Origin: Rhizobium sp. RU20A
GTDB lineage: Bacteria; Pseudomonadota; Alphaproteobacteria; Rhizobiales; Rhizobiaceae
Direction: 5' to 3'
NCBI RefSeq assembly: GCF_900155885.1
Contig: NZ_FTMB01000001.1
Span: forward strand, 372,001 to 436,000
DNA length: 64,000 bases
The notes beneath the pieces were generated by a model. It worked only from the letters and a program-made list of their open reading frames with translations. It was not told the origin of the DNA and did no database searches. The position numbers and the translations under genes were made by a program. The first letter of the stretch is position 1, and every line of letters starts with the position of its first letter. Shown here piece after piece: positions 55,751-64,000 of this stretch.

Positions 55751-56878
55751 ATGTATCGATCGCGGTTGGAAAAGGACCTGAAACGCTGGGCGGGTCTTGG
55801 TCTTGTCTCGGAGGCATCGGTTACCGCGATGCTCGGCGAGTTCGACCAGCGCGAATCGAGCTTCAGCCTCGGGCGCGTGCTGGTGATGATCGCCGCGCTG
55901 CTGCTCTCGGCGGCTGTCCTTCTGCTCGTGGCTGCCAACTGGGAGGGCATTTCCCGACCGGCCCGGGTCGGGCTGATCCTTTCCGTCATCTGGATCGGTT
56001 ACGGCGCCGGCGCCGCCTTTCGCATGCGGGGCTGGTCGCTCGTGTCGCAGGCCGCGCTCGTCATCGCGACCTTGAGCTTCGGCGGCGCCATCGCGCTGAT
56101 CGGCCAAATGTATCACCTGTCCGGCGATGCCGCCGATGCCATGGCGCTCTGGTTCGCTGTCGCCGTGCTTGCAACGTTTCTGACGCGCGCTCCGGCGCTG
56201 GCGACCGTGGCTGCCTTCCTGCTGGCCGCGCTCTTCGCCACGCTCGTTTTCGACGATGCCACGATTGCCTTTGCCGGCGACGGCGCGTGGTATGTGCCGG
56301 TCGGAATCGTGCTGGTGATCGCACTGGTGCGCTACACCGGCGCGGCGCGCACTCGCCACGTCGCCTATCTCACGCTGCTCGCCTGGTTCGGCTGGCTCTA
56401 CATGGAAGTCGATGCGCTGAGCCTTGCAATCGCCTATGCCGGCCTCGGATTCATCGGCTTCTGCCTCTGCGTTCTGACTCGGTCTCCTCTCGCGCGCCTT
56501 GCCGAAACCGCAGGCGCCGCGCCGGCCTTCTACGCCTACCTACTCGGCGCACTCGGCCTCTTCGGCCTGCAGATCTCGACCCCGGTCTTCGATCCTGCGG
56601 CATCCGCCCTTGTCGCAAACATCGTGATCGGCGTGCTCACGCTCGCCTTTGCGCTCGCGGGCATCGTTCTGGCCGGCCGCAGCAACGGCGCGGTGCGCTA
56701 CCTTGCCTACCTTATCTTTGCGGCCGAGTGCCTCTATCTCGCATCCGAGACGATTGGCTCCATCCTCGGCACTTCCGGCTTCTTCCTCATTTCCGGCGTG
56801 GTGGTCGCCGTCATCGCGTGGCTCGTCATACAGATCGAGCGACGGTTGAAGCGCGCTGAAAAGGGGGTGTCGGCATGA
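55751..56878 (+). CDS. DUF2157 multi-spanning membrane protein
   Basis: 375 residues. A soluble N-terminus of about 40 residues (YRSRLEKDLKRWAGLGLVSE) is followed by roughly ten transmembrane helices, beginning with VLVMIAALLLSAAVLLLVAANW near residue 45 (split here only as a description of TM1). The domain family is DUF2157, unknown function. It overlaps the next gene by 4 bases (ATGA), and the two are a recurring pair in proteobacteria. It ends with a basic tail (IERRLKRAEKG). Confidence 0.85.
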   Translation: MYRSRLEKDLKRWAGLGLVSEASVTAMLGEFDQRESSFSLGRVLVMIAALLLSAAVLLLVAANWEGISRPARVGLILSVIWIGYGAGAAFRMRGWSLVSQAALVIATLSFGGAIALIGQMYHLSGDAADAMALWFAVAVLATFLTRAPALATVAAFLLAALFATLVFDDATIAFAGDGAWYVPVGIVLVIALVRYTGAARTRHVAYLTLLAWFGWLYMEVDALSLAIAYAGLGFIGFCLCVLTRSPLARLAETAGAAPAFYAYLLGALGLFGLQISTPVFDPAASALVANIVIGVLTLAFALAGIVLAGRSNGAVRYLAYLIFAAECLYLASETIGSILGTSGFFLISGVVVAVIAWLVIQIERRLKRAEKGVSA

Positions 56879-57477
56879 GCATCGTGGCAACCGCACCGGC
56901 GCGTAAGCCCCTGCTGCATCCGCTCCTCGCCGCTCTGCTTCTTGCGGTCCTGCAGACCGTCATTCTCTTTGCCATGATTTCCGAGCGCGCTGCGATCCTG
57001 CGGGACGGCACCGAGATTCGCCTGCGGACGGCGCCTGTCGATCCCCGCGATCTCCTGCGCGGCGACTACGTCATTTTGTCCTATGACATTTCCACCATCT
57101 CTGCCGACAGGATCATCGGCCCCCTGCCGGACGGGACGGAGCCCGCACGCCTCTACGTTCGGCTCTCACCCGGCGACGACGGTTTCTGGCAGCTTCGCGA
57201 GGCCTCGTTCGCGCCGCTCCAAAAAAGTCCCGAGAGCGTCGTCCTTCTGTCCCAGCCCTTTGCCTACTATCCGCCTGCCCCTGGCTTTTCCGCCAGCTAT
57301 GTCGTGCCCTATGGCATCGAACGCTACTATGTGCCGGAGGGCGAGGGCAGGGTGCTGGAGGAGGCCCGCAATGCTGAGGCCCTGTCCGTCATCGCTCGCG
57401 TCTCCGATTCCGGCACCGCCCAGATTGCGGCGATCGTGATCGACGGAAAGCCGGTTTACGAAGAGCCGCTGTATTGA
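56875..57477 (+). CDS. GDYXXLXY-domain membrane-anchored protein
   Basis: 200 residues. One N-terminal transmembrane segment (about 15-36) is followed by a periplasmic domain with the family's name motif GDYVILSY (near residue 63) after the PVDPRDLLR lead-in. The C-terminal half has a conserved Tyr-rich stretch (YVVPYGIERYYVPEG). Function is unknown. It is translationally coupled to the DUF2157 gene, which suggests one membrane complex. It ends 123 bp before tRNA-Leu. Confidence 0.85.
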   Translation: MSIVATAPARKPLLHPLLAALLLAVLQTVILFAMISERAAILRDGTEIRLRTAPVDPRDLLRGDYVILSYDISTISADRIIGPLPDGTEPARLYVRLSPGDDGFWQLREASFAPLQKSPESVVLLSQPFAYYPPAPGFSASYVVPYGIERYYVPEGEGRVLEEARNAEALSVIARVSDSGTAQIAAIVIDGKPVYEEPLY

Positions 57478-57538
57478 AGGCAGCGTGACGTCGGGCAAAT
57501 CAGGGCCTGATGCCGTCATCATCGCGTCACGAATTTCC

Positions 57539-57567
57539 TTTGCGCGGTCCGGTGCCGGTGTTATAGA
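57539..57567 (+). promoter_or_regulatory. Possible promoter of tRNA-Leu
   Basis: A -10-like TATAGA (57562-57567) lies 33 bp before the tRNA, with TTTGCG (57539-57544) at 17-bp spacing. The -35 is weak. Confidence 0.4.
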
Positions 57568-57600
57568 CACGCCCGCGCCGGGAGCAGGCTCCTGGCGCAT

Positions 57601-57685
57601 GCGGGTATGGTGGAATTGGTAGACACACCAGATTTAGGTTCTGGCGCCGAAAGGCGTGGGAGTTCAAGTCTCTCTACCCGCACCA
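57601..57685 (+). tRNA. tRNA-Leu (anticodon UAG)
   Basis: Acceptor arms GCGGGTA (57601-57607) and TACCCGC (57675-57681) pair perfectly, followed by ACCA with CCA encoded. The anticodon arm CCAGA-TTTAGGT-TCTGG carries TAG. A long variable arm (GGCGCCGAAAGGCGT region) is typical of class II leucine tRNAs. AGTTCAAGTCTCT is the T-arm. Confidence 0.97.
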
Positions 57686-57962
57686 GATTGACGGTGGGCG
57701 ACAGCGTCGACCGGCAGGGCGTGGATGGCGGCGGACGGCAAACGTTCAGGATCGCCTCCGGCCACTGCGAATTGGATGGCACAGGGAGCGTGCGCGCGCA
57801 GGCTCAAAGCATGGTTTTCCGTGGCCGGACGGAGGGTATGCGGGCATTTTGCTTGCAAAACGGCCTGTGAAATGCGTAAAGCCACACCCGGCATAAGGAT
57901 CGGCTCAGATGTCCGCGCATCGTCAGCGCCTGGGCATCGCAACGTGAAATGAAGGTTTGAAC

Positions 57963-59456
57963 ATGCAGGTTATCGAAACGCTCGCTGAAGGGCTGAAGCG
58001 CGAACTCAAGATCGTCATCCCGGCCAAGGACATGGAAGCGCGCATGAACGAGCGCCTCGTCGAGGTCAAGGATCGCGTCCGCATCAACGGCTTCCGTCCG
58101 GGCAAGGTGCCGATGGCGCACCTGAAGAAGGTCTACGGCAAGTCCGTCATGGCCGAACTCGTCAACGAGCTGGTTCGTGAAAAGCCGACCGAAATCCTCA
58201 ACGAGCGCGGCGAAAAGTCTGCGACGCAGCCCGAAGTGGCAATGACCGAGGATCAGGCCGAGGCTGAAAAGATCCTCGCCGCCCAGGCCGATTTCGAATT
58301 CACCGTTGCCTATGAAGTTATCCCGGCCATCACGCTCGGCGACGTCTCCGGCATCAAGGTGACCCGCGAAGTCGTCCAGATCCCGGATGAGGACGTCAAC
58401 GAGCAGATCCTCAAGATTGCCGAGAGCGCCCGCTCCTACGAGAGCAAGACCGGCGCTGCCGAAAATGGCGACCGCATCACCATGGATTACCTCGGCAAGG
58501 TCGATGGCGAAGCCTTCGACGGTGGCAAGGCCGAAGACGCCGAGCTGGTTCTCGGCTCCGGCCGCTTCATCCCCGGCTTCGAAGATCAGCTGGTCGGCGT
58601 CAAGGCTGGCGACGAAAAGGTCATCACCGTGACCTTCCCGGCTGAATATCCGGCCGCCAACCTCGCCGGCAAGGACGCCACCTTCGACATCACCGTCAAG
58701 GATGTGGCTGCCCCCGGTGCCGTCGAAATCAACGATGAGCTGGCCACCAAGCTCGGCCTCGAATCGGCTGACAAGCTGAAGGAAGTGGTCCGCGGCCAGA
58801 TCGAAAGCCAGTACGGCGCGATCACCCGCCAGAAGATCAAGCGTCAGATCCTCGACCAGCTCGACGAGCAGTACAAGTTCGAGACGCCCGAGCGTCTGGT
58901 CGACGTCGAGTTCGAAAACATCTGGCGCCAGATCAACACCGACCTCGCCCAGGCCGGCAAGACCTTCGCTGACGAAGAGACGACCGAAGAAGAAGCCCGC
59001 GCCGAGTACCGCAAGCTCGCCGAGCGCCGCGTTCGCCTCGGCCTCGTCCTCTCCGAAATCGGCGAAAAGGCCGGCGTCGATGTGAGCGAAGATGAAATGC
59101 AGCGTTCGCTTTTCGAACAGCTGCGCCAGTTCCCCGGCCAGGAAAAGCAGATCCTCGACTACTTCCGCAACACGCCCGGTGCCGCCGCTTCGCTGCGCGC
59201 CCCGCTGTTCGAAGAAAAGGTCATCGACCACCTGCTCTCCGAAATCTCCGTCACCGACAAGTCCGTCACCAAGGACGAGCTGATGGCTGACGACGAGGAC
59301 GGCGAAGAAAAGACGTCTGCCAAGAAGCCTGCCAAGAAGAAGGCCGCCAAGGCCGAGGCTGCTTCGACCGAAGCCGCCGCCGAAGGCGAGGAAGCTCCGG
59401 CTCCGAAGAAGAAGGCCCCGGCCAAGAAGAAGGCCGCTGAGAGCGACGCCGAGTAA
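57963..59456 (+). CDS. tig: Trigger factor (ribosome-bound peptidyl-prolyl isomerase)
   Basis: 497 residues. The N-terminal ribosome-binding domain has [17 protein letters not shown] (near residue 41, the TF signature). The FKBP-type isomerase domain spans about 150-245 ([20 protein letters not shown]). The helical chaperone domain ends near 440. The last 50 residues are an Ala/Lys/Glu tail with repeated AKKKA units, longer than in E. coli TF (432). ATG 57963 has GAAGG upstream; a TTG at 57957 is in frame. It lies 277 bp after tRNA-Leu. Confidence 0.96.
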   Translation: MQVIETLAEGLKRELKIVIPAKDMEARMNERLVEVKDRVRINGFRPGKVPMAHLKKVYGKSVMAELVNELVREKPTEILNERGEKSATQPEVAMTEDQAEAEKILAAQADFEFTVAYEVIPAITLGDVSGIKVTREVVQIPDEDVNEQILKIAESARSYESKTGAAENGDRITMDYLGKVDGEAFDGGKAEDAELVLGSGRFIPGFEDQLVGVKAGDEKVITVTFPAEYPAANLAGKDATFDITVKDVAAPGAVEINDELATKLGLESADKLKEVVRGQIESQYGAITRQKIKRQILDQLDEQYKFETPERLVDVEFENIWRQINTDLAQAGKTFADEETTEEEARAEYRKLAERRVRLGLVLSEIGEKAGVDVSEDEMQRSLFEQLRQFPGQEKQILDYFRNTPGAAASLRAPLFEEKVIDHLLSEISVTDKSVTKDELMADDEDGEEKTSAKKPAKKKAAKAEAASTEAAAEGEEAPAPKKKAPAKKKAAESDAE

Positions 59457-59481
59457 CACCGGCGCTTCGACGAGATGACGA

Positions 59482-59505
59482 AAAGGCCGCCTCCGGGCGG
59501 CCTTT
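59482..59505. terminator. Bidirectional intrinsic terminator after tig
   Basis: Arms AAAGGCCGCC and GGCGGCCTTT (10 bp, loop TCCG) are followed by TTTT. It serves tig and the convergent minus-strand endonuclease-family gene. Confidence 0.92.
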
Positions 59506-59523
59506 TTGCGTTTGGCTGTTGTC

Positions 59524-60327
59524 TTAGCGCAGGGTCAGCAAAAGCGGACGATGATCCGACACCTCGGGCTCCGCCACGACATCGAAGGCAGCCCAGTCAA
59601 CATGCGGGTTTACGAGGAGATAGTCGGCGTACCGAACCGGCTTCGTGTAATGCGAGGTGCGCGTGTCCGTGAAACCGAGTTTCGTGACGAGATCTTCAAG
59701 ACCGAGTGTCTTCAGGTCATCGAAGGTTCGGCTGTCCGGCAACAGGTTGAGGTCACCGCAAAGAACAATGGCTTCGTCCGGCTTCTTGAAGGCTCTGATG
59801 ATCTCGACAAGTCGTTTGCACTGGCGGTCGCGTGCGGGTGTATCGCCCTTGCCGGAAATTTCCCGAAGACCGTGCACTTGGAAGATAACGAGGCTCTTCT
59901 GGCTTTCGTGGTCGAAGACCCGGATGCCGTGAAGATTGCGCGCGCGCGGGTGCGGTCCAAACGCGTTCGGCGAGTAGTCCTCATGGACAAATTCGAGAGT
60001 CTGGCCTGTGATGGCGAGGGAAGAGCGAACAAACGTCGCAAGTCCGAAGGACTGCCAATGCATTCCGGACCCGGCTGGCAAGAGGCCGCGCGCAAACGGG
60101 AAAAAGGATCCGTCATGGTCCGTCAAGGAGGCTTTGAGGGCCTCGAAGAGATTGGCCCGTTGCGGCAGGATGACACCATCATGCTCATAATCGAGCCACT
60201 CGGGCGTGCCGCGTAGCGAGCGTGACACTTCCTGAAGACATATGACGTCGGCATCCACCTCGGCGAGATAAGGTAAAAGTTTGTCGTAAAGCGCGCCACC
60301 CCAGCAGTTGAGGGAGAGGATCCGCAT
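59524..60327 (-). CDS. Endonuclease/exonuclease/phosphatase-family protein
   Basis: 267 residues from ATG 60327 (GGAG 6 bases upstream; ATG 60339 and 60330 also in frame). The DNase-I-like fold shows MRILSLNCWGG at the start, VICLQEVSR with the metal-ligand Glu, CGDLNLLPDS (Asp/Asn), and the final SDHRPLLLTL with the catalytic His. The full catalytic set is present, so it is probably active. The substrate, whether nucleic acid, phospholipid or phosphoinositide-like ester, cannot be read from sequence. It lacks a signal peptide. sthA lies directly upstream on the same strand. Confidence 0.85.
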   Translation of the reverse strand: MRILSLNCWGGALYDKLLPYLAEVDADVICLQEVSRSLRGTPEWLDYEHDGVILPQRANLFEALKASLTDHDGSFFPFARGLLPAGSGMHWQSFGLATFVRSSLAITGQTLEFVHEDYSPNAFGPHPRARNLHGIRVFDHESQKSLVIFQVHGLREISGKGDTPARDRQCKRLVEIIRAFKKPDEAIVLCGDLNLLPDSRTFDDLKTLGLEDLVTKLGFTDTRTSHYTKPVRYADYLLVNPHVDWAAFDVVAEPEVSDHRPLLLTLR

Positions 60328-60351
60328 CATCTGCTCCATGTTTGCGCCGGT

Positions 60352-61758
60352 CTACACCGGCTGCGACAGATCCCCCATCCGGTTCCAGGCGTCGAGGCCG
60401 GCGATCTTGTAGGCTTCGGCGAGGGTCGGATAGTTGAAGGTGTTTTCGACAAAATATTCGACGGTGCCCTTGAGGTTCAGAACGGCCTGGCCGATGTGGA
60501 CGAGTTCGGTCGCGCCTTCGCCGACGATGTGGACGCCCAGCAGGCGGCGGGTCTTCAGCGAGAAGATCATCTTGAGGAGCCCCGAATCGAGGCCCATGAT
60601 GTGTCCGCGGGAGGTCTCGCGGAAGCGTGCGATGCCGCATTCATAGGCGATGCCGCGCTGCTTGACCTCTTCTTCCGTCAGGCCGCAGGTGGAGATTTCC
60701 GGCACGGCATAGATGCCGTAGGGGAAGTATTTCGGCGGCTCCTTGGCGATGGCGCCGACGGCGACGCGGGCGGCGATGCGGCCCTGCTCCATCGAGGTCG
60801 AGGCAAGGCTCGGGAAGCCGACGACGTCGCCGGCGGCGTAGATGTTCGGCACGCTCGTCTGGAAGGTCTCGGGGTTGACCGAAAGGCGCCCGCGGCTGTC
60901 GGCGGCAAGGCCGGCGGCCTCGAGGTTCAGCGTGTCGGTGGCGCCCATGCGGCCGGCGGCGAACAGCACCATCTCCGAATGCAGGATGCGGCCATTGTCG
61001 AGCGTGATGCGGCAGCGCCCGTCCGCATCCTTCTCCACCTTGTCGGCCTTGGTGCCGAGAATGAGCTTCATGTTGCGGTCACGCAGCTGGTAGGTGAAGT
61101 CCTCGACGATCTCCTTGTCGATGAAGTCGAGCATGGTCGACTTCGGGTCGATGACGGTGACCTGCGCGTCGAGCGCCGAGAAGATCGTCGCATATTCGAT
61201 GCCGATGACGCCGGCGCCGATCACCACCATCGAGCGCGGCAGGTGTTCGATTTCGAGCAGTTCGTCGCTGTCGAGGATCGTCTTGTTGTCGAAGGGAATG
61301 TAATCGGGCCGGAACGGCTTGGTGCCGACCGCCAGAAGAACGCTCGTCGCCTTCACCTGCACGCTCTCGCCGTCGTCCTTGACGATCTCCAGCGTTTCGG
61401 GGTCGATGAAATGTGCCTTGCCGCGCATGTGCTGCACGCGGTTGCGGGCGAACTGATGCTCGAGAACCTCGACTTCGTGGTCGAGCGTGATCAGCAGGCG
61501 GCGGCGCAGATCGTCGGCGCTAATCTCCTGCTTGACGCGGTAGGCGCGCCCGTAGAAGCCGCGCTCGCGCCAGCCGGTCAGGTTCAGCGCTGTTTCGCGC
61601 AGCGTCTTGGAGGGGATCGTGCCGGTGTGGACGGAGACGCCGCCGACCCGTTTGCCCTGCTCGATCACCAGAACCTTGCGGCCGAGCTTGGCAGCCTGGA
61701 TGGCACCACGCCGGCCCGCAGGTCCGCTACCGACGACGACGAGATCGAATTGCATCAT
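60352..61758 (-). CDS. sthA: Soluble (Si-specific) NAD(P)+ transhydrogenase
   Basis: 468 residues, flavoprotein disulfide-reductase superfamily. FAD motif LVVVGSGPAG (residues 6-15), NAD(P) motif VVIGAGVIGIEYATIF near 178, and YAAGDVVGFPSL near 305 are visible. The redox CxxxxC of dihydrolipoamide dehydrogenases is replaced in GGVSVHTGTIPSKTLRE, with neither Cys present, which fits a transhydrogenase and rules out disulfide reduction. It balances NADPH and NADH. The start could be ATG 61758 or 61755. It belongs to the SthA/UdhA group by overall pattern (GRMGATDTLNLEAAGL). Confidence 0.92.
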   Translation of the reverse strand: MMQFDLVVVGSGPAGRRGAIQAAKLGRKVLVIEQGKRVGGVSVHTGTIPSKTLRETALNLTGWRERGFYGRAYRVKQEISADDLRRRLLITLDHEVEVLEHQFARNRVQHMRGKAHFIDPETLEIVKDDGESVQVKATSVLLAVGTKPFRPDYIPFDNKTILDSDELLEIEHLPRSMVVIGAGVIGIEYATIFSALDAQVTVIDPKSTMLDFIDKEIVEDFTYQLRDRNMKLILGTKADKVEKDADGRCRITLDNGRILHSEMVLFAAGRMGATDTLNLEAAGLAADSRGRLSVNPETFQTSVPNIYAAGDVVGFPSLASTSMEQGRIAARVAVGAIAKEPPKYFPYGIYAVPEISTCGLTEEEVKQRGIAYECGIARFRETSRGHIMGLDSGLLKMIFSLKTRRLLGVHIVGEGATELVHIGQAVLNLKGTVEYFVENTFNYPTLAEAYKIAGLDAWNRMGDLSQPV

Positions 61759-61898
61759 GGGGGTATCCGCTGCTGGTGGTGGACAGGGCGAGAATCATTG
61801 TGCAGTGCCACAAAGTCTTACGCCAAAATCCTTAAGGTCAATGTACGACAGCGCCATTTCAGCGGGCAGGATGCGTCGCGATCCTTGCCGCCAACCTA

Positions 61899-62711
61899 TC
61901 AGATCAGCCTGAGCCCCTTCAGGCTCGCATGGCCATCGCGACCGATGATGATGTGATCATGCACGGTAATGCCAAGCGGCTTGGCCGTGTCGATGATCGT
62001 CTTCGTCATCTCGATATCGGCGCGCGACGGGGTCGGGTCGCCGGAGGGATGATTGTGCACGAGAATGATGGCCGTGGCCGAGACCTCCAGCGCCCGCTTC
62101 ACCACCTCGCGCGGATAGACGGGCGTGTGATCGACCGTGCCGGTCTGCTGCACCTCGTCGGCGATCAGCGCATTGCGCTTGTCGAGGAAGAGGATGCGGA
62201 ATTGTTCGCGCGGCTCATGCGCCATGGCGGCGTGGCAGTAGTCGATGACCGACGACCAGGAACTCAAGACCTGCTTGCCGCGCAGTTCGCTCTTCAGCAT
62301 GCGATGGCCGACGGAGGCGATCAGTTTCAGATCGGTCGCCACCGCCTCGCCGACACCCTTTACCTCCATGAGGAGAGCCGGCGCAGCACCGAAGACGCCG
62401 GCCAGCGTGCCGAACCGGTCGAGCAGGGCTTTCGCGATTGGCTTGGTGTCACGGCGGGGGATGAGGCGGAAGAGGAGCAGTTCGAGAAGTTCGTAGTCTG
62501 CCAGAGCCGTATCGCCCTGATCACGGTAACGCGTGCGCAGGCGCTCGCGGTGGCCGTGGTAGTGGGCTTCCTCCGGCTGGCCGGTGCGCGCCTTGGCAAG
62601 GCTGCTGCCAAGCGCCTTCTGCCCTTGCGCGACCGCCTTGGTCCTTTGTTCGGCAAAAAAGCCGCGTTCGTCCGAATCGAGCCCGTCTTTCTCCGGAGGC
62701 TCCTTGCTCAT
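61899..62711 (-). CDS. radC: RadC-family JAB-domain protein
   Basis: 270 residues. An N-terminal helix-hairpin-helix part ([21 protein letters not shown]) is followed by the JAB/MPN domain, with the metal motif [14 protein letters not shown] (HxHPSGxxxPSxxD) intact and [12 protein letters not shown] near the C-terminus. It ends RLI. The family was once tied to DNA repair, but its function is unproven. The stop codon end is at 61899, and its start overlaps the map stop by 4 bases (62708-62711), so the two are translated together. Confidence 0.92.
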   Translation of the reverse strand: MSKEPPEKDGLDSDERGFFAEQRTKAVAQGQKALGSSLAKARTGQPEEAHYHGHRERLRTRYRDQGDTALADYELLELLLFRLIPRRDTKPIAKALLDRFGTLAGVFGAAPALLMEVKGVGEAVATDLKLIASVGHRMLKSELRGKQVLSSWSSVIDYCHAAMAHEPREQFRILFLDKRNALIADEVQQTGTVDHTPVYPREVVKRALEVSATAIILVHNHPSGDPTPSRADIEMTKTIIDTAKPLGITVHDHIIIGRDGHASLKGLRLI

Positions 62712-63547
62712 GCGGCCGCCAGTGCCGGAAGACCCGGACGATCAAGACCGGCCGGCGACAGCGTGAAGATCTCGCAGCCCTCGGCGGTCACGCCCACCGT
62801 GTGTTCATATTGTGCCGAGAGCGACCGGTCGCGTGTCACTGCGGTCCAGCCATCGGACAGCACTTTCACGTGCGGGCGGCCGAGATTGATCATCGGCTCG
62901 ATGGTGAAGATCATGCCTTCGCGCAGTTCCGGCCCTTCATTGGCCTTGCCGTAATGCAGGATGTTCGGCGCATCATGGAACAGCGTGCCCACGCCATGGC
63001 CGCAGAAGTCGCGCACGACCGAGCACCGCTCGGCTTCGGCAAGAAGCTGGATCGCCTCGCCAATGGCACCGGTGCGCGCACCCGGCTTGACGGCCGCGAT
63101 GCCGCGCATCAGGCAGTCATAGGTCACTTCCATCAGCCGTTCCGCGGCACGCTTCACAGTGCCGACCGGATACATCCGGCTCGAATCGCCGTGCCATCCA
63201 TCGAGAATGAAGGTCACGTCGATATTGACGATGTCGCCCTCGCGAAGCGGCTTGTCATCGGGAATGCCGTGGCAGACGACATGGTTGATCGAGGTGCAGG
63301 ACGCCTTGGTGTAGCCGCGATAATTCAGCGTGGCGGGCAGGGCACCATGGTCGAGACCGAACTGGAAGACGAAACGGTCGATTTCATTGGTGGTGACCCC
63401 CGGCTTGACGATGTCGACCAGTGCGTCGAGACACCGTGCGGTCAACTGGCAGGCGCGCCGCATGCCTTCAAATGCATCGGCCCCGTAAAGGCGGATGACG
63501 CCGGTATTCTTGAGAGGGGCGGCTGCCGCCTCGACATAGGTGACCAT
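62708..63547 (-). CDS. map: Methionine aminopeptidase, type I
   Basis: 279 residues. It removes the initiator Met from nascent proteins. Metal ligands of the pita-bread fold are visible: [18 protein letters not shown] (two Asp), [15 protein letters not shown] (His), [11 protein letters not shown] (Glu) and [10 protein letters not shown] (Glu, His). The family's conserved [19 protein letters not shown] is present. Gene order sfsA-map-radC is known from rhizobia. The start ATG is at 63547, 30 bp after sfsA. Confidence 0.96.
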   Translation of the reverse strand: MVTYVEAAAAPLKNTGVIRLYGADAFEGMRRACQLTARCLDALVDIVKPGVTTNEIDRFVFQFGLDHGALPATLNYRGYTKASCTSINHVVCHGIPDDKPLREGDIVNIDVTFILDGWHGDSSRMYPVGTVKRAAERLMEVTYDCLMRGIAAVKPGARTGAIGEAIQLLAEAERCSVVRDFCGHGVGTLFHDAPNILHYGKANEGPELREGMIFTIEPMINLGRPHVKVLSDGWTAVTRDRSLSAQYEHTVGVTAEGCEIFTLSPAGLDRPGLPALAAA

Positions 63548-63577
63548 CTGTACACTTCCCGCTGCAAGGTGCGGATG

Positions 63578-64000
63578 TCATAGAGCAGTCATGGCCTGAT
63601 CGTCCACCGGGATCAAGTCCAAGGCGCTGATTTGCTGCGGTGAAACGCTGCAGGAGAGCGCGTAAGCCTCGACGCCGGCCGCCCGCGCCCGGCGATAGGC
63701 ACGCGCATAGGCCGGATCGAAATCGGCCGCGATGGCGAGGCGCGTGCAGTCGCCGCGCTGGACGACGTAGACCATTGCCGCCCTGTGCCCCTCGGCGACC
63801 ATGGCGGCGAGATCGTCGAGGTGGCGTGCGCCGCGCTCGGTGGGACTGTCGGGAAATTCCGCAAGGCCTGGCCGTCGTGAGAAGTGGACGTTCTTCACCT
63901 CGACGTAAAGCCGCGCGCCGGCTGCATCCGTCAGCAGGAAATCAATGCGCGACTGCGCCGCATAACGCTGCTCGGCCTTGATCACAGGATGGGAGGAGAG
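63578..64000 (-). CDS. sfsA: Sugar fermentation stimulation protein SfsA homologue, C-terminal part (5' end outside window)
   Basis: The minus-strand frame is open from the window edge at 64000 to TGA at 63578-63580, giving the last 140 residues. The core YVEVKNVHFSRRPGLAEFPD followed by SPTERGARHL is the SfsA signature, and MVYVVQRGDC and DFDPAYARAYRRARAAGVE follow it. SfsA is a predicted DNA-binding protein with a restriction-endonuclease-like fold; its role is unsettled. It is upstream of map on the same strand. Only the start is missing. Confidence 0.93.
   Translation of the reverse strand, partial: LSSHPVIKAEQRYAAQSRIDFLLTDAAGARLYVEVKNVHFSRRPGLAEFPDSPTERGARHLDDLAAMVAEGHRAAMVYVVQRGDCTRLAIAADFDPAYARAYRRARAAGVEAYALSCSVSPQQISALDLIPVDDQAMTAL

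Noticed and set aside
55122-55817. 231-codon minus-strand frame in the small-RNA region
   Set aside because: It crosses all hairpins of small RNA B and the start of the DUF2157 gene, and shows no family pattern.
57607-57870. 87-codon frame beginning inside tRNA-Leu
   Set aside because: It overlaps a certain tRNA and has no ribosome site.
1-64000. CRISPR arrays, insertion sequences, prophage or attachment sites
   Set aside because: No regularly spaced repeats, transposase or integrase frames, or composition breaks were seen; the whole window reads as conserved core genome.

Overview
The window is a piece of core chromosome from an alphaproteobacterium of the order Hyphomicrobiales, most likely Rhizobiaceae (the Sinorhizobium/Ensifer, Rhizobium, Agrobacterium and Shinella neighbourhood). 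DNA is GC-rich with strong third-position GC bias. An ExoR homologue, a FadL homologue next to it, a long rhizobial-type PopZ upstream of valS, and the order tsf-pyrH-frr-uppS-cdsA-rseP-bamA-lpxD-fabZ-lpxA-lpxI-lpxB-gltA all point to this group. Genus and species cannot be fixed from the sequence alone. I see no insertion sequence, prophage, CRISPR array or rRNA. LAYOUT. (1) 1-11828, plus strand: translation and nucleotide genes (tsf, pyrH, frr) run into undecaprenyl-PP and phospholipid synthesis (uppS, cdsA), the site-2 protease rseP, the outer-membrane assembly factor bamA, and the lipid A and fatty acid block lpxD-fabZ-lpxA-lpxI-lpxB. (2) 11911-18244: convergent gltA, a ComEC-family channel, exbB-exbD behind an iron-responsive-operator-like site, and a PIMT-family methyltransferase. 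(3) 18516-28203: popZ, valS, fadL, exoR, xthA (minus strand) and a cardiolipin synthase. (4) 28283-35968: erpA (minus), dgt, argS, a 950-residue SPOR-domain membrane protein and nagZ. (5) 36036-46361: scpA-scpB (condensin partners), an orphan FbpC-like ATPase, tatA-tatB-tatC, serS, surE, a second PIMT-family protein, an unknown ORF, and a LysM lipoprotein with a degenerate LytM domain. (6) 46426-53976: a DUF815 AAA+ ATPase (minus), then yajC-secDF followed by homologues of two mitochondrial complex I assembly factors (NDUFAF3-type and NDUFAF6-type), a small membrane-anchored ORF, and convergent trmFO. (7) 54100-55500, minus strand: the most unusual area, with two 47-codon DUF1127 genes and two tandem small-RNA loci. 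Every hairpin of these RNAs exposes a CCUCC-type (anti-Shine-Dalgarno) loop. (8) 55751-64000: a DUF2157/GDYXXLXY membrane pair, tRNA-Leu(UAG), tig, then minus-strand endonuclease/exonuclease/phosphatase, sthA, radC, map and the 3' part of sfsA. HOW IT FITS TOGETHER. Most genes serve envelope biogenesis (lipid A, phospholipid, outer-membrane insertion, Sec and Tat export, septal murein control), polar organisation and chromosome segregation (PopZ, ScpAB), or translation (four synthetase, factor or tRNA loci). The best candidates for new biology are the duplicated CCUCC-loop small RNAs beside DUF1127 genes, the complex I assembly gene pair coupled to SecDF, and two PIMT-family proteins that both lack the usual substrate motif.
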